This document shows positions 23,414-34,400 of a stretch of 35,106 nt of DNA, in pieces. Positions within the stretch are counted from its first letter, which is position 1. Every line of letters begins with the position of its first letter. A program made the position numbers and the translations under genes. Source of the stretch: an uncultured Clostridia bacterium (GTDB taxonomy: Bacteria; Bacillota; Clostridia; Christensenellales; Borkfalkiaceae); the NCBI GenBank assembly GCA_947589585.1, contig CANQCA010000002.1:1-35106 (forward strand), written 5' to 3'. The notes beneath the pieces are model-generated. The model was not told where the DNA came from. It saw nothing but the letters and a program-made list of their open reading frames with translations, and did no database searches.

Positions 23414-24832
23414 CTATATGGTTTCCAGATCGATGAGGGAGGAGTTGCCGCTCTTGCCGTTGGGGGTGCCGCCCGTGATGACGATGACCTCGCCCTTTTT
23501 CACGAGCCCGCTCTCGATCGCGGCGCGCTTTGCAAAGTGGAACAGGACGTCCACCGAGAAGTATTCTTCGGAGAGGGCGGGCAGGACGCCCCACGAGAGG
23601 GCGAGCTTCCGGTAGCTCTTCTCGTCCGTCGTCATCCCGATGATATCGATCATGGGGCGGAAGCGGGAGACCATCTTTGCCGTCTCTCCCGTGCGGGTGC
23701 ACACGACGATCGCCTTCGCCTTCACGTCGTGGGCGAGCAGGCAGGCGGAGTGGGAGAGGGCATCGGATAGGCCGCGGATGAGATATTCGCTCTCTTCCAC
23801 ATGCTGGATGAACTCCTTTTTGCTCTCGGCCTGCATCGCGATCTTTGCCATGGCGGCGACGGCCTCCACGGGGTAATCGCCCGCCGCAGTCTCTCCCGAG
23901 AGCATGATGGCGCTCGAACCGTCGTATACGGCGTTTGCGACGTCGGAGATCTCCGCACGCGTGGGGCGGGGATTGTGGATCATGCTCTCGAGCATCTCCG
24001 TCGCCGTGATGACCCGCTTGCCTGCAATGCGGCAGGCGCTGATGATATTCTTCTGGATATCGGGGAGCTCTTCATAGGGGATCTCGACGCCCATATCCCC
24101 GCGGCCGATCATGATGCCGTCCGAGACCGCGAGGATCTCGGCGAGGTTGTTCACGCCCGTCCTGTTCTCGATCTTTGCGATAAGGTCGAAGTCCGTGCAG
24201 CCGTGTTCCCTTAAAAATTCCCGCACGTCCAGAATATCCTGTGCCCGCGAGACGAAGGAACAGGCGATGAAGTCGACGCCCTGCTCGATGCCGAAGAGAA
24301 GGTCATCCTTATCCTGCTCGGAGAGGTATATAAGGTCGAGATCCTTTTCGGGGAAGAACATGCTCTTTTTATCGCTCAGCTGTCCGCCCGTGAGCACCCT
24401 GCATATGACGTCGGGCCTCGTTACTTCGACGACTTCGAACTCCATGAGCCCGTTGTTGAGCAGGATCTTATCGCCCGGGCGCATCTTATCGCAGATATCT
24501 TGGTAGGAGACGGAGACGCGCTCGCGGTCGCCCAAGACATTTTCCGTGGTGAAGGCGAAGATGTCGCCTGCCTCGAGGGAGATCTTCCCGTCGCGGAAGG
24601 TGCCGATCCTCAGCTCCGGGCCCTTGGTGTCGAGCATGATGGGCAGAGGAATGTTTTTGCGGGCGCGGACGGCTTTCAGAGTGGCTATGATGCGGGCATG
24701 GGTATCGTGTGTGCCGTGTGAGAAGTTGATCCGCGCGACGTTCATGCCTGCATCCGCCATGGCGGAGATGACTTCTTCGCGCTCGGATGCGGGGCCGATG
24801 GTGCAGACGATCTTGGTTTTTTTCATGATCAT
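23414..24832 (-). CDS. pyk: Pyruvate kinase (short form, no C-terminal PEP-utiliser-like extension)
   Basis: KTKIVCTIGPASEREEVISAMADAGMNVARINFSHGTHDTH, LDTKGPELRIGTF, IMIGRGDMGVEIPYEELPDIQKNII, ATEMLESMIHNPRPTRAEISDVANAVYDG. The start may be the second ATG at 24826. Confidence 0.95.
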   Translation of the reverse strand: MIMKKTKIVCTIGPASEREEVISAMADAGMNVARINFSHGTHDTHARIIATLKAVRARKNIPLPIMLDTKGPELRIGTFRDGKISLEAGDIFAFTTENVLGDRERVSVSYQDICDKMRPGDKILLNNGLMEFEVVEVTRPDVICRVLTGGQLSDKKSMFFPEKDLDLIYLSEQDKDDLLFGIEQGVDFIACSFVSRAQDILDVREFLREHGCTDFDLIAKIENRTGVNNLAEILAVSDGIMIGRGDMGVEIPYEELPDIQKNIISACRIAGKRVITATEMLESMIHNPRPTRAEISDVANAVYDGSSAIMLSGETAAGDYPVEAVAAMAKIAMQAESKKEFIQHVEESEYLIRGLSDALSHSACLLAHDVKAKAIVVCTRTGETAKMVSRFRPMIDIIGMTTDEKSYRKLALSWGVLPALSEEYFSVDVLFHFAKRAAIESGLVKKGEVIVITGGTPNGKSGNSSLIDLETI

Positions 24833-24901
24833 TCTCCCAAAAGGAATTCAAAAATATTTTAACATATCGCCCGCAAAAAACAAGTACTTTGGCGAAATTT
24901 G

Positions 24902-24910
24902 TGGTATAAT
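24902..24910 (+). promoter_or_regulatory. Extended -10 promoter element of rnpB
   Basis: TGG-TATAAT; the -35 region is weak. Confidence 0.55.
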
Positions 24911-24916
24911 ATCTCC

Positions 24917-25309
24917 GATACGAGCGGGCTACGCGGCCGCGGCGTGCCACAAGCACGATGAGGAAAGTCCGGGCATCGCAGGGCAGGACGCCTGATAACG
25001 TCAGGTGGAGGCGACTTCAAGGAAAGTGCAACAGAAATAGACTGCCCGTCGAGTCCCCGCAGAATACGCGGGGCGCCCACGGGGAGGACCCGCGGCGATG
25101 GGCACAGGTGGAAAGGCGAGGTAAGAGCTCACCGACGGGACGGTAACGCCCCGTGCCATGTAAACCCCGTCCGATGCAAGTTTGGGATGTCTTCATGAAG
25201 GGTTGCCCGCCCGAAGACATCCGCCAATAACGCTAAAGCCTATCGGCGACGGTAGGCGTAGATAAATGGCCGCGCTCGACAGAACCCGGCTTACAGGCCC
25301 GTCTCGGAT
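24917..25309 (+). ncRNA. rnpB: RNase P RNA (rnpB)
   Basis: Hallmark conserved segments GAGGAAAGTCCGGGC, ACAGAAATAGACTGCC, AGGTAAGAGCTCACC, AGATAAATGGCCGC and GACAGAACCCGGCTTACAGGCCC. The 5' and 3' ends pair (GAtaCGAGcGGGC with GCCCGtCTCGgATC). Confidence 0.95.
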
Positions 25310-25310
25310 C

Positions 25311-25337
25311 GCAAGGCGCCCTTTTTGGGCGCCTTGC
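25311..25337 (+). terminator. rnpB terminator
   Basis: GCAAGGCGCCC-TTTTT-GGGCGCCTTGC, then T-rich. Confidence 0.75.
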
Positions 25338-25359
25338 TTATTTGTTCACAAATTTGTTT

Positions 25360-25740
25360 TGCTCGGGATTACGCTGTCATCCCGCCCCGACCGAGGCTTC
25401 TATTGATTATCGAAGGTCGGCACGAGGAGCGCAGCGACGAAGTAACCCGCAAAGCGGGTGAGAGGATCCCCTCATACGAAGTCCATGGGTAACCGCGTCA
25501 TGCTGCCCCGCGCGCAGCTTCTATTTTTAGACTAAGCGCGGCACGAGCGGTCACCGACCGCGAAGTAGCCGACAGACAAACGACGGCGGCTTATCCTCGA
25601 AGCATCCCGAGGATGAAAACTCGGACTTCGTACCCACGGATTCTTCGGAGAGAGGTCATTACGGACAGTCGTATTGGTATTATCGGCTCAGAATGACGCT
25701 CGACCAGCCCGCAAGGGGGTCAACCGCGGACATGGTACCC
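25360..25740. repeat. Intergenic repeat region containing two tandemly arranged structured hairpins
   Basis: Hairpins at 25387-25420 and 25508-25541 with equal geometry. The stretch cccctcatacgaagtcc...ccgcgtcatgctg is shared with the 5392 and 5904 repeats. Confidence 0.75.
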
Positions 25741-25775
25741 CCAAAAGTCCTCTCACCGGGCAGTGCCTTCCCAAT

Positions 25776-25797
25776 AAAAACACCCCGTAAAGGGGTG
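25776..25797 (-). terminator. Terminator of the XRE regulator gene
   Basis: Minus strand: CACCCC-tttac-GGGGTG followed by TTTTT. Confidence 0.7.
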
Positions 25798-25802
25798 CGA
25801 AA

Positions 25803-26003
25803 TTACGTCAACAAATCGTCCATTGTTTCGTCGAAGATATCGCACAGCTTTGCGAGAACGGAGAAGCTCGGCTCGCTCACGCCATGTTCCCAGCCGCTTA
25901 CCGTGCGTTGATCTACGCCCAGCATTTTTCCGAGTTCGGTTTGCGATATCTTTCTGCTTTGCCGCAATAACTTCAGATTTTCCGAAAATTTTATTTCTTT
26001 CAC
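25803..26003 (-). CDS. Small XRE-family (HTH_3) transcriptional regulator
   Basis: ENLKLLRQSRKISQTELGKMLGVDQRTVSGWEHGVSEPSFSVLAKLCDIFDETMDDLL. GTG start. Confidence 0.9.
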   Translation of the reverse strand: MKEIKFSENLKLLRQSRKISQTELGKMLGVDQRTVSGWEHGVSEPSFSVLAKLCDIFDETMDDLLT

Positions 26004-26037
26004 AACTATATTTTTACCAAAAATATCGGTAAAATTC

Positions 26038-26066
26038 TTAACATACCTAATTTCTCGGTATAAAAT
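26038..26066 (+). promoter_or_regulatory. Promoter of the 26138 surface-protein gene
   Basis: TTAACA, N17, TAAAAT. Confidence 0.55.
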
Positions 26067-26137
26067 AGAGGCTGCACAGATGTATCGGCCACAAGATCGA
26101 TATCCCTTTGTATGAAAAAATTTTTAAGAAGATTAAC

Positions 26138-27979
26138 ATGAAGAAAACCACAAAAGTTGTTTTGGGTAGCGTGATGACGATGGCAATGTGCGCCAGCCTC
26201 ATCGCGGGCTCCACTCTGGCCCTCTTTACGAGCGAAGACAGTGTCAACATCGCCATCACCTCGGGCAAAGTCGACGTGAAGGCGAGCTTAGAGGAACTGC
26301 AAACCTATGTTCCCGATGTGGACCCTGCGACGGGGCTCATCAAACGTGAAGACGGCAAAATCGTTTATAAGAAGACGACGGAGAACGGGCAGTTCGATAT
26401 AGTCGGCGGGTCGGCTAAGATCGAGGACGGTACGGTAACATTTGAAAACTTTGCCCCCATGGACAGAGTCACCTTCAACATCACGGCGCAGAATGCTGGC
26501 TCTACCATCGCTGCCAAATATCAGACCAGAGTGGAAGTTACATATGGCTATGAGCTGTATTCCGCCCTCGAGGTCAAGGTTGGAGAGGCACTCATAGAGC
26601 AGGGCACGGCCATTTCCGATTGGAAGACATTGTCGGTGGGCACGAACGAGTCGGTGCCCGTGGAAATCACTTTCCCCGAGGATGCAGGCGAAGACCCGGA
26701 GAATAAGAACTGCAAGATCACGGTCTCTGTTATCGCTGTGCAGGCCAACGCCGATACCAAAGATCCCGAAAAGGAAGAGGGCGTTTCATACGCCGTGCGC
26801 ACCCCCGCCGACCTTGCCGTACTCGCGCAGAGGGTGAACAATGGCAAAGACTTTGCGGGTGAGACAGTTAAACTTTACGAGGATGTCGATCTTTCAAATA
26901 TCTACCCTTGGACGCCCATCGGTACCCAAGCTCATCCCTTCAACGGCATCTTTGACGGAAATGGAAAGACCATTTCGGGGGCCGTACATACAGGTAGGAC
27001 GGAGTTTATTGACAATGTCGGCCTCTTCGGCTATACCGGAGAAAAGACGGGCGGCGAAATCAAAAACTTCACCTATCAACCGAAGGGCAACAAACTTATG
27101 GTTATGGGTAGCAATTATGGATATATCGTCGGTTATGCAAAGCATACGACCATCTCCGATATAACATTTGAAAAAACCGGTGGAAGTGCCAATGTAGAGG
27201 CAATGTATGTTAAGAACAGTGCGGGTGACCGCGTCTATACAGACATGGAAAACATCGGCATGATCGCCGGCTACTCCATGGGGATCATTAAAAACTGTCA
27301 CGTGAATACGGATAGCTTTAGCATCACCGGAGAACCTTATCACGAAGGCTGGGACGACAAGACGAAGGGCACAGAAGATCATCTCCTATATAATGTGGGC
27401 GGCATCGTCGGTTGCATTGAGGGGGGATCGGTATCGAACTGCTCCGTCATTGGGATCAATTTGGGGCAATGGTATAGCGCCCCTTCAAGTCGCACTTTAT
27501 ATACTGCAGTGGCGGGCGGCATTGTCGGGTATCTCTATGCAAGCGCAGGTGCGGATCACTATGGAATCGACTCCTGCTATGTCGAATATAATACGACTAA
27601 AAATTACGAATATCTTGCGGGCAGAGACAATGGAAGCGCGCCCCATATCGGCGGGATCGTCGGCTGGGTCACAAGCCCGATGTCGGAAGATCAACAAGAA
27701 TATCTGAAAATCGAGAAGAATTTCTTCAAAGCAAAAGGAATAAAAGACAACGCCAATCCTATCATCGGTGCGAACTATGAGTATGGTAATCCCCAATTGG
27801 TAGCGAACAACTTCGGTGAAAATGGTTGGAAAATCGAGGTGGATAATCCTGCCGATCAAACGGTGGAGAATTCGACAGGTGCCGAGCTTTCTATACCGAT
27901 CACACTGACTTCGTCCGAAAGGTTCGCAGGTGTCACAGACTATGCATCCTTCCTCGCAGTGCTTGAAAGTTGGACTTAA
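26138..27979 (+). CDS. SipW-dependent-type signal (TasA/CalY-like N-terminus) surface protein with GLUG-like repeats
   Basis: MKKTTKVVLGSVMTMAMCASLIAGSTLALFTSEDSVN. Downstream repeats VGLFGYTGEKTGGEIKNF, IGMIAGYSMGIIKNCHV, VGGIVGCIEGGSVSNCSVIG, AGGIVGYLYASAG, IGGIVGWV. Confidence 0.78.
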   Translation: MKKTTKVVLGSVMTMAMCASLIAGSTLALFTSEDSVNIAITSGKVDVKASLEELQTYVPDVDPATGLIKREDGKIVYKKTTENGQFDIVGGSAKIEDGTVTFENFAPMDRVTFNITAQNAGSTIAAKYQTRVEVTYGYELYSALEVKVGEALIEQGTAISDWKTLSVGTNESVPVEITFPEDAGEDPENKNCKITVSVIAVQANADTKDPEKEEGVSYAVRTPADLAVLAQRVNNGKDFAGETVKLYEDVDLSNIYPWTPIGTQAHPFNGIFDGNGKTISGAVHTGRTEFIDNVGLFGYTGEKTGGEIKNFTYQPKGNKLMVMGSNYGYIVGYAKHTTISDITFEKTGGSANVEAMYVKNSAGDRVYTDMENIGMIAGYSMGIIKNCHVNTDSFSITGEPYHEGWDDKTKGTEDHLLYNVGGIVGCIEGGSVSNCSVIGINLGQWYSAPSSRTLYTAVAGGIVGYLYASAGADHYGIDSCYVEYNTTKNYEYLAGRDNGSAPHIGGIVGWVTSPMSEDQQEYLKIEKNFFKAKGIKDNANPIIGANYEYGNPQLVANNFGENGWKIEVDNPADQTVENSTGAELSIPITLTSSERFAGVTDYASFLAVLESWT

Positions 27980-28012
27980 AAACACTGAACGCAATATGTA
28001 ATCGGAAAGCTA

Positions 28013-28040
28013 TCCCGCGGCATTTCGCCGCGGGATTTTT
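28013..28040 (+). terminator. Terminator of the 26138-27979 gene
   Basis: TCCCGCGGC-ATTTC-GCCGCGGGA-TTTTT. Confidence 0.85.
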
Positions 28041-28283
28041 CGCGGAGAGGAGCTCGCAAAACGGGGCCTTTTGGCGGGTATGCGGCCATGCTCCCGCCCT
28101 CGTTTTGGAGGTGAAGGGGCGCGGTTTTCGTCCTTTTTTGATACTCAATATATTATATATTTGTTAGGGAGAAACTTTTTTTGAGATTTAATTTCATTAA
28201 AATGTTTATTATGCGTTCTTTTTCTCATTCATGCAATGAATTTTATGTGAGTTTCGGTCCAAATCAAATTTCGGGAAATTTCT

Positions 28284-28312
28284 TTGACTTTATTTGTTTT
28301 CTCATTTACAAT
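28284..28312 (+). promoter_or_regulatory. Promoter of the giant MBG-repeat gene
   Basis: TTGACT, N17, TACAAT. Confidence 0.7.
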
Positions 28313-28426
28313 AACAATAGTCATATGCGCGTGAGCGGGAACACATAAAGAATTGGGGGAAAATTCGGCTTTCCGCTCTGAGCATAAAATAATTCGAAGA
28401 GCGAACACTCATTAAGGAGGATTGCT

Positions 28427-31400
28427 ATGAAAAAGATCTGGTTATCAACAGGTATGGTCCTTACGGCCTGTGCGGTCGCGCTTGTCGGTGCCGCCTGTGC
28501 CGAGGCGGAGGAAAAGACGACGACCTACCAAGTTATCTTTATGAGCGAGGAGACGATCTATGATCAGTACGACGAGGCCCAGTTGGGCGATATCGTCGTA
28601 TTCCCCGAGAAAGATCCCGTCCATTCTCCCGACGACGACTATCAGTATGCGTTCCTCGGCTGGAAACATGCAGGCGATAGCGATAGGGACCTTATCGAGG
28701 AAGAGACGGCCACCGTCACGGGGAATATGACCTACGAGGCCGTGTTCAGCAAGACTCCGGTGGAAGAGATCCCCGAGATCGACCGTCTGTTCACCGTCAA
28801 TTTCTATGATATGGATTTTGAAGGCGTCGCGGCCCGCGGCGATCTCATCAAGAGCTTCACGGAGGTGCAATACGGTTCGAGCATCGAAGCGCCCGAGCCT
28901 CCCGTTCACGACGGGTACCACTTCTCCGGGTGGGATATCAATTCCTTCGATAACGTCCGCGGGAACATGTTCATCACCGCACGCTACGAGAAGAATGTCT
29001 ACACCCTCGAGAAGCATGCCCTCGGCGACGTCGCCGTTTCCGACCATGAATTCGGCGGCGCACTCGATTGGAGCGTGCCTTCCGCGGCGGATATCCTCGT
29101 CTTTAAGGGCTGGTTCCTCGATGAGAATTACACCATTCCCGTCGAAGATCTCAATGCCATGCCTGCGCTTGAGGCGCTCGAGGGCGAGGAACGTGCCAAG
29201 TACGATATCGACGAAGCGGGCCATCTTCACGTCTATGCGAAGCATGTGTTCGATTTCAAGGATTTCCGCATCTACGCCGAGCAGAACATGATCTATGGCG
29301 GCGAGAACAACAAGGTGCATTTCGTCGGTTCCCACGCGCTCGAAGGGCTCACCTATTCCTTCCAATGGGAAGTGGACGGCGTGGCCGCAGCGGAGACGGG
29401 CAGAGATCTCGTCCTCGTGGATGCGGGCGAACGCGCTGTAAAGCTCACCGTCACGGCGAATTATAAGGAAGGCTTCATCATCCAGAATGAAGTCCTCGAA
29501 GAGACCTACCATGTCGATAAGGCGACGCTCACCGCAACGCCTTCTCTCGATCACGAAAGCGTCATCTACGGCGACAAGGTTCCCGAAGTCAGCGTGAGAT
29601 ACGAGGGCTTCTTCTTCGGCGATACGCCCGAGGATATCGGCCTGACCGTGACGCACACCTATCTTTCCGGCGAAGAGGACGTGACGGCGCAAAAGGATAA
29701 GCTCGATGTGGGCGGATATACCGTCACGACTACCCCCGCAGAGCTCCGCAACTACAATGTCACGGTGGCGGACCTCACCTTCAACGTGCAGAAGAAGACG
29801 GTTTCGACCACGCTCACCGTCGCAGATCACACCTACGGCAATAAGCAGGATTTCGTTCCCGTCATCACGTTCGAAGGGCTCGTTTACGATCAACAGCCCG
29901 AAGTTCTCGGCACGCCCGTGTTCGTCCTCGACGGCACGGATCAGGTCGTCTCCGAGGGCGATCTCATCCACGCGGGAGAGCACACGCTCAGCATCAAACC
30001 GCTCGATCCCGCCAATTACAGCGTGACCATGCCCGCGGCTGCCACGTTCAACGTGGCAAAACGCAGCGCTTCCGCAACGCTCTCTGCAAAGAGCGGCGTC
30101 TATGGCACCCTGCCCGAACCGAGCTACACGCTCGACAACGTTCTCGAGGCGGACGAAGCCCTTTTCCAAGATCCCGTCTATTCCTACAAGACGGCGAACG
30201 GGAGAGATTATCAGAACAAAGACAATAAATTTGTTGTAAACAGCTACACCGTCACGGCGGCGTTTGCGGAAAGCAACGACTACGAGACTTTCACAGTCAC
30301 CCCCGCCACCTTCGAGATCACGAAAAAGCCCATCACCATCGGCGTCAAGTTGGATGACTTAAAGTACGGTGACGCGCGCAACCCGCAATTCGATTACAGC
30401 GAGACCGACTTTGCCTACAAAGAGGATGAAAGTGTCTTCAGCGGCGTTCATGGATTTGTTTACGCGGATGCGCAAGGCAATTATTATGGCTATAGTTCCT
30501 TCCCCGTAGGCGACTACTCCGTGAAAGCCAGGGATTTCGAATCTCCCAACTACGAGATATCCTTCCCGCAACATGAATTCAAGGTAACCCCCGCGCCCTT
30601 GACGCTCACACTCAAGCAAGACGACATCATCTACGGCTTCACGCCCCGAGCGACGATCGAGTATGAAGGGTTCGTCAACGATGAGGGTCCCTCGAGCGTC
30701 CTCAACGGAAATCCCGCCATCCGCTACCTGAAAGACGGCGCGGAGATGACGGAATTCCATGCCGGCACGTACACTGCGACGACGACGGCATCCGCCAAGA
30801 ACTACGAGATCAAGATCGTGGAAGCGACCTTCCAGATCAATCCCCGCACTCTGTATCTCGGCGTTTCGCTCACCAACGGAACCATTAAATACGGCACGCA
30901 GCCCAAGGCGACGATCGTTGCGACAAAGGACGGCTACAACGGGTTCTTAAATACTGAAGAGCGCGAAGCCTATCTCGCAGGTGCGAAGTTTGTCTATACG
31001 GGCACGACTTCTTATGAACAAACACTCAATGCCCAAAATGGCCCCAAGGCAGTCGTGGGAAGTTACACCATTTCCCTCAAAGGCCTTGTAAACAATCCCG
31101 ACTATACCCTCACAACGGATTCTGCGACCCTCATCGTCAATAAGGCGACCCTCACCGTCACCGATACGGTCGAAGGCTTCACCTACGGCGAACAGCCTAC
31201 CCATGTCGTAAAATACGCGGGTTTTGTCTATGGCGAGAAAGAAGGTCAAGCCGGCGTTCTCACGGGCCAACTCACCTATACTTATCAAAAGGCCGGAGCC
31301 GAAACCGCCTATAACAAGAACGTGCACGGCTACTTCGATGCCGGCTCCTATACCTTTACGGCGACCGGCCTTTCCGCCGCGAACTACGATATAGAGATCA

Positions 31401-34400
31401 ACGGCGGCTCCTTCACCGTCGCAAAGAAGGCCCTTACCGTGACGGCGAAAATTGCAAATTTCACCTATGGCGACACCATTGCCGAAAACGTCGTCTACGG
31501 CGAATTCGCGGAAGGGGAGAGCAAAGACGACCTGCAAGGCTTCCTCGGCTACGACTACACGAAGGGTGGCACATCCTACACGGACTATCAAACGAAAGGC
31601 CGTTTCGACGCGGGCACCTATCAAGTCACCCCGAACGGCCTCACCTCCAACAACTATAACATTCAATTCGTGGCAAATACCTTCACCGTCGCAAGGAAGT
31701 CCCTCACCGTCGGCGTAAATGTCAAGAAGTCCGATATCCATTATGGAGATTTGACCCTGGAGAATCTTCGTGAGGCATTCGATCCAACCTTTGAAGGCTT
31801 TGTCGAAGGGGAAACAGCAGACACCCTTCTCGCGGGGCAGCAGCCGACCTATACTTTGAAAAAAGATAGCCGGATTGTATCCCAAAAATACCCCGTCGGC
31901 ACATACACCGTCACGGCAAGCGACTATACGCTCGCAAACTATGAGATCACCTATGCGGCTTCAGCCGAATTCAAAGTCACGCCGAAGCAACTCACCGCGA
32001 CCGTCAAAACAGAAAGCATCACCTATGGGACGAAAGTCGCTCCGAAAGTGACTTTTGAGGGCTTTGCCTATAATGAAGACGTTGGGGTCATAAGCGGCAC
32101 GCCTCAATTCTCCTACACCAAGGGCGGAGAGCCTTACACGGCGAAGACCTACTTCGACGCCGGCACCTATACCGTGTCTGTGGATGGATATACGGGAGAA
32201 AATTATGAAATCAAATATGTAAATGACAGTTTCACCGTCAGTATCAAGGATTTTGATATTGAATGGGAACCGAGCGTCGGTAAGAATGTTGCCACATTCC
32301 AAATGGATTTTAATGGCACAAAATATCTCGATGTGTTCGATCTGCATGGAACACTGCAATTCACAAATAATGCCAAAGTTAAAGGTGAGTATAAGTATAA
32401 CAATCAAAAGCACCAATTTGTGTCAGGCAACAATGTTATTGCCTATGAATTGAAGGATTTCTCCATCACATATGAGAGTGAACCCGTCACAGATAACTTT
32501 AACGTTGTTTATGACAAAATCATTCTTACATTGTTGGATACAAACTTCAACGTTAAGCTTCCGACGGCAAACACCAAGACTTACGATGGGGTAGGCTTTA
32601 CGAATATCTCTGGGGTGACCGTTGACGAAGCAAGTTATGACGCGGAAGACGGTACGCATAAAACATTCACCCCCGATGTCAAATACAGTTTGAATGAGAA
32701 TGGTAACGACTGGTCTGAGGATCTTCCTGATACTTCTAACTTCGTCAATGTGGGCACCTATAAGGTTTACTATCAAATCAGCGCTTCCAACGAGGAAGAC
32801 GCGAAGTATTACGGCACGGAAGTGGGTTCCTTCACCGTTAAAATTGAGCAGGCGGCGACGAAAATTGACGTCGAAAATAATTCTGTGGCGGCAACTTACG
32901 ACGGAACAACGAAGTTTACGTTGGGCAGCTATTCCGCGTACCTTACAAACGCTAAGAGTGTGACATATTCGATCACCCCCAAGGTCACATTCATGCCTTT
33001 CGGTGGCGACGAAAGCGAGTATAAAGAAAAGACCTTCACTAATGCAGGCACATATAAGATTGTGCTTTCAATTGATAGTACAGACAACTACACCGGCGTT
33101 TCGGAGACGATCACCGTCACCATTGCGAAGACGGATTATATCGTCACGCCGGACGCAGATGACTATACCTATAATGCGACGGCGCAGGGCGCCGGTATCA
33201 CCGTGAGCGGCGTGGAAGCGGACGCTAATTTCGATAGCAATAGCCTCACCATAACCTATACGCAAGTTGAAGACAGCACAAACGGCTATCAATTCACCAA
33301 TTCGGGGCCGCACACTGTCACCTATAGCATCACAGGTAACCCTAACTATAACGATAAAACAGGAAATTATACTTTCAATATTAAAAAAGCTAACTTTAAG
33401 GTTGAAGCGTCGAACGTTAACGCTACCTTTAACGGCGGAAATCACTTTGTTGAACTCAATAAAGAGAATACTCAAGTTTCAGGTCTTTATAACGATGAGG
33501 CTCTCATGTTCAGCTATGGTAAAGTACAAGGCACTTACGGCGATCCTTTCACAATCATTAACGTCGAAGATCAGGGAACGGTCTACTACAAAGTTTCTGC
33601 GGTGGGCGGCAACTATAACGACGCCAAAGGCTCTTACACCGTTACCATCGCCAAGGCAGCTCTCACGGTTAATGTAGCTGTGCCCGAAGATCTCAAGTAT
33701 AACGGCTTGGACCAATTTGACAAAGTTCAAATAGACGTAACGGGCGCCGAATTCGACACTACATTCGATTACAAGATCCAATACAGTAAGACGGAAGGCA
33801 ATTACGGCGATCGCTTTGAGATCAAGGACTACAATGAAGAAGGCACGACCGTTTACTATCAAATAAATGCAGGCGACAACTATAATGTTGTCACTGCTCA
33901 GTACACCGTCAAGATTGCTCAAAAAACGCTTGAATTGACGAAAACGGACGTTGAAGAGACCTACACTGGCGGTGCATTCGTTCCCGAGAAGTTCTTCACG
34001 GTCACAGGTGCGGTGGAAGGCGAGGAAAGCAACCAAGGCAATAAGGTTTATTCCTATCAGATTACAAAGGGTGGGGTAGTATCTACCATCCAGAATGCGG
34101 GCGACTACACCATCACTTTGACCGCGGGCGGTAACTATACCTTTGGCGGCGAAGCTGGGGACACGGCCCAAATCTCCTTCAAGATCGCCAAGGCGACGGT
34201 CAAGAAGCCCGAGGCGGCGGAAGGAAAGACTTACACCTACAACGGCGAAATGCAGACCTTCGAATTTAAGGCTAACACCTTCGATGGGAACACCATGTCT
34301 GTAACGGGCAACGTGCAGATAAACGCAAATGAAGAGGGCTACACCGTCGAGGTCTCTCTCAAGGAGCCCAATAACTACAAGTGGTCGGATGCAGAAGATG

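Noticed and set aside
24958-25220. ORFs of 62-73 aa in the rnpB region
   Set aside because: The region matches RNase P RNA conserved segments; the ORFs are incidental.
25340-25800. Possible tRNA or mobile-element gene in the long intergenic region after rnpB
   Set aside because: No cloverleaf with T-loop GTTCGANNC or CCA end could be recognised and no transposase frame is present; only hairpin-type repeats are supported.
28445-30169. 574-aa minus-strand ORF and following minus-strand ORFs up to 35053
   Set aside because: Antisense to the open plus-strand MBG-repeat frame, which has an RBS, a promoter and recognisable modules; the track simply lacks the open-ended sense ORF.
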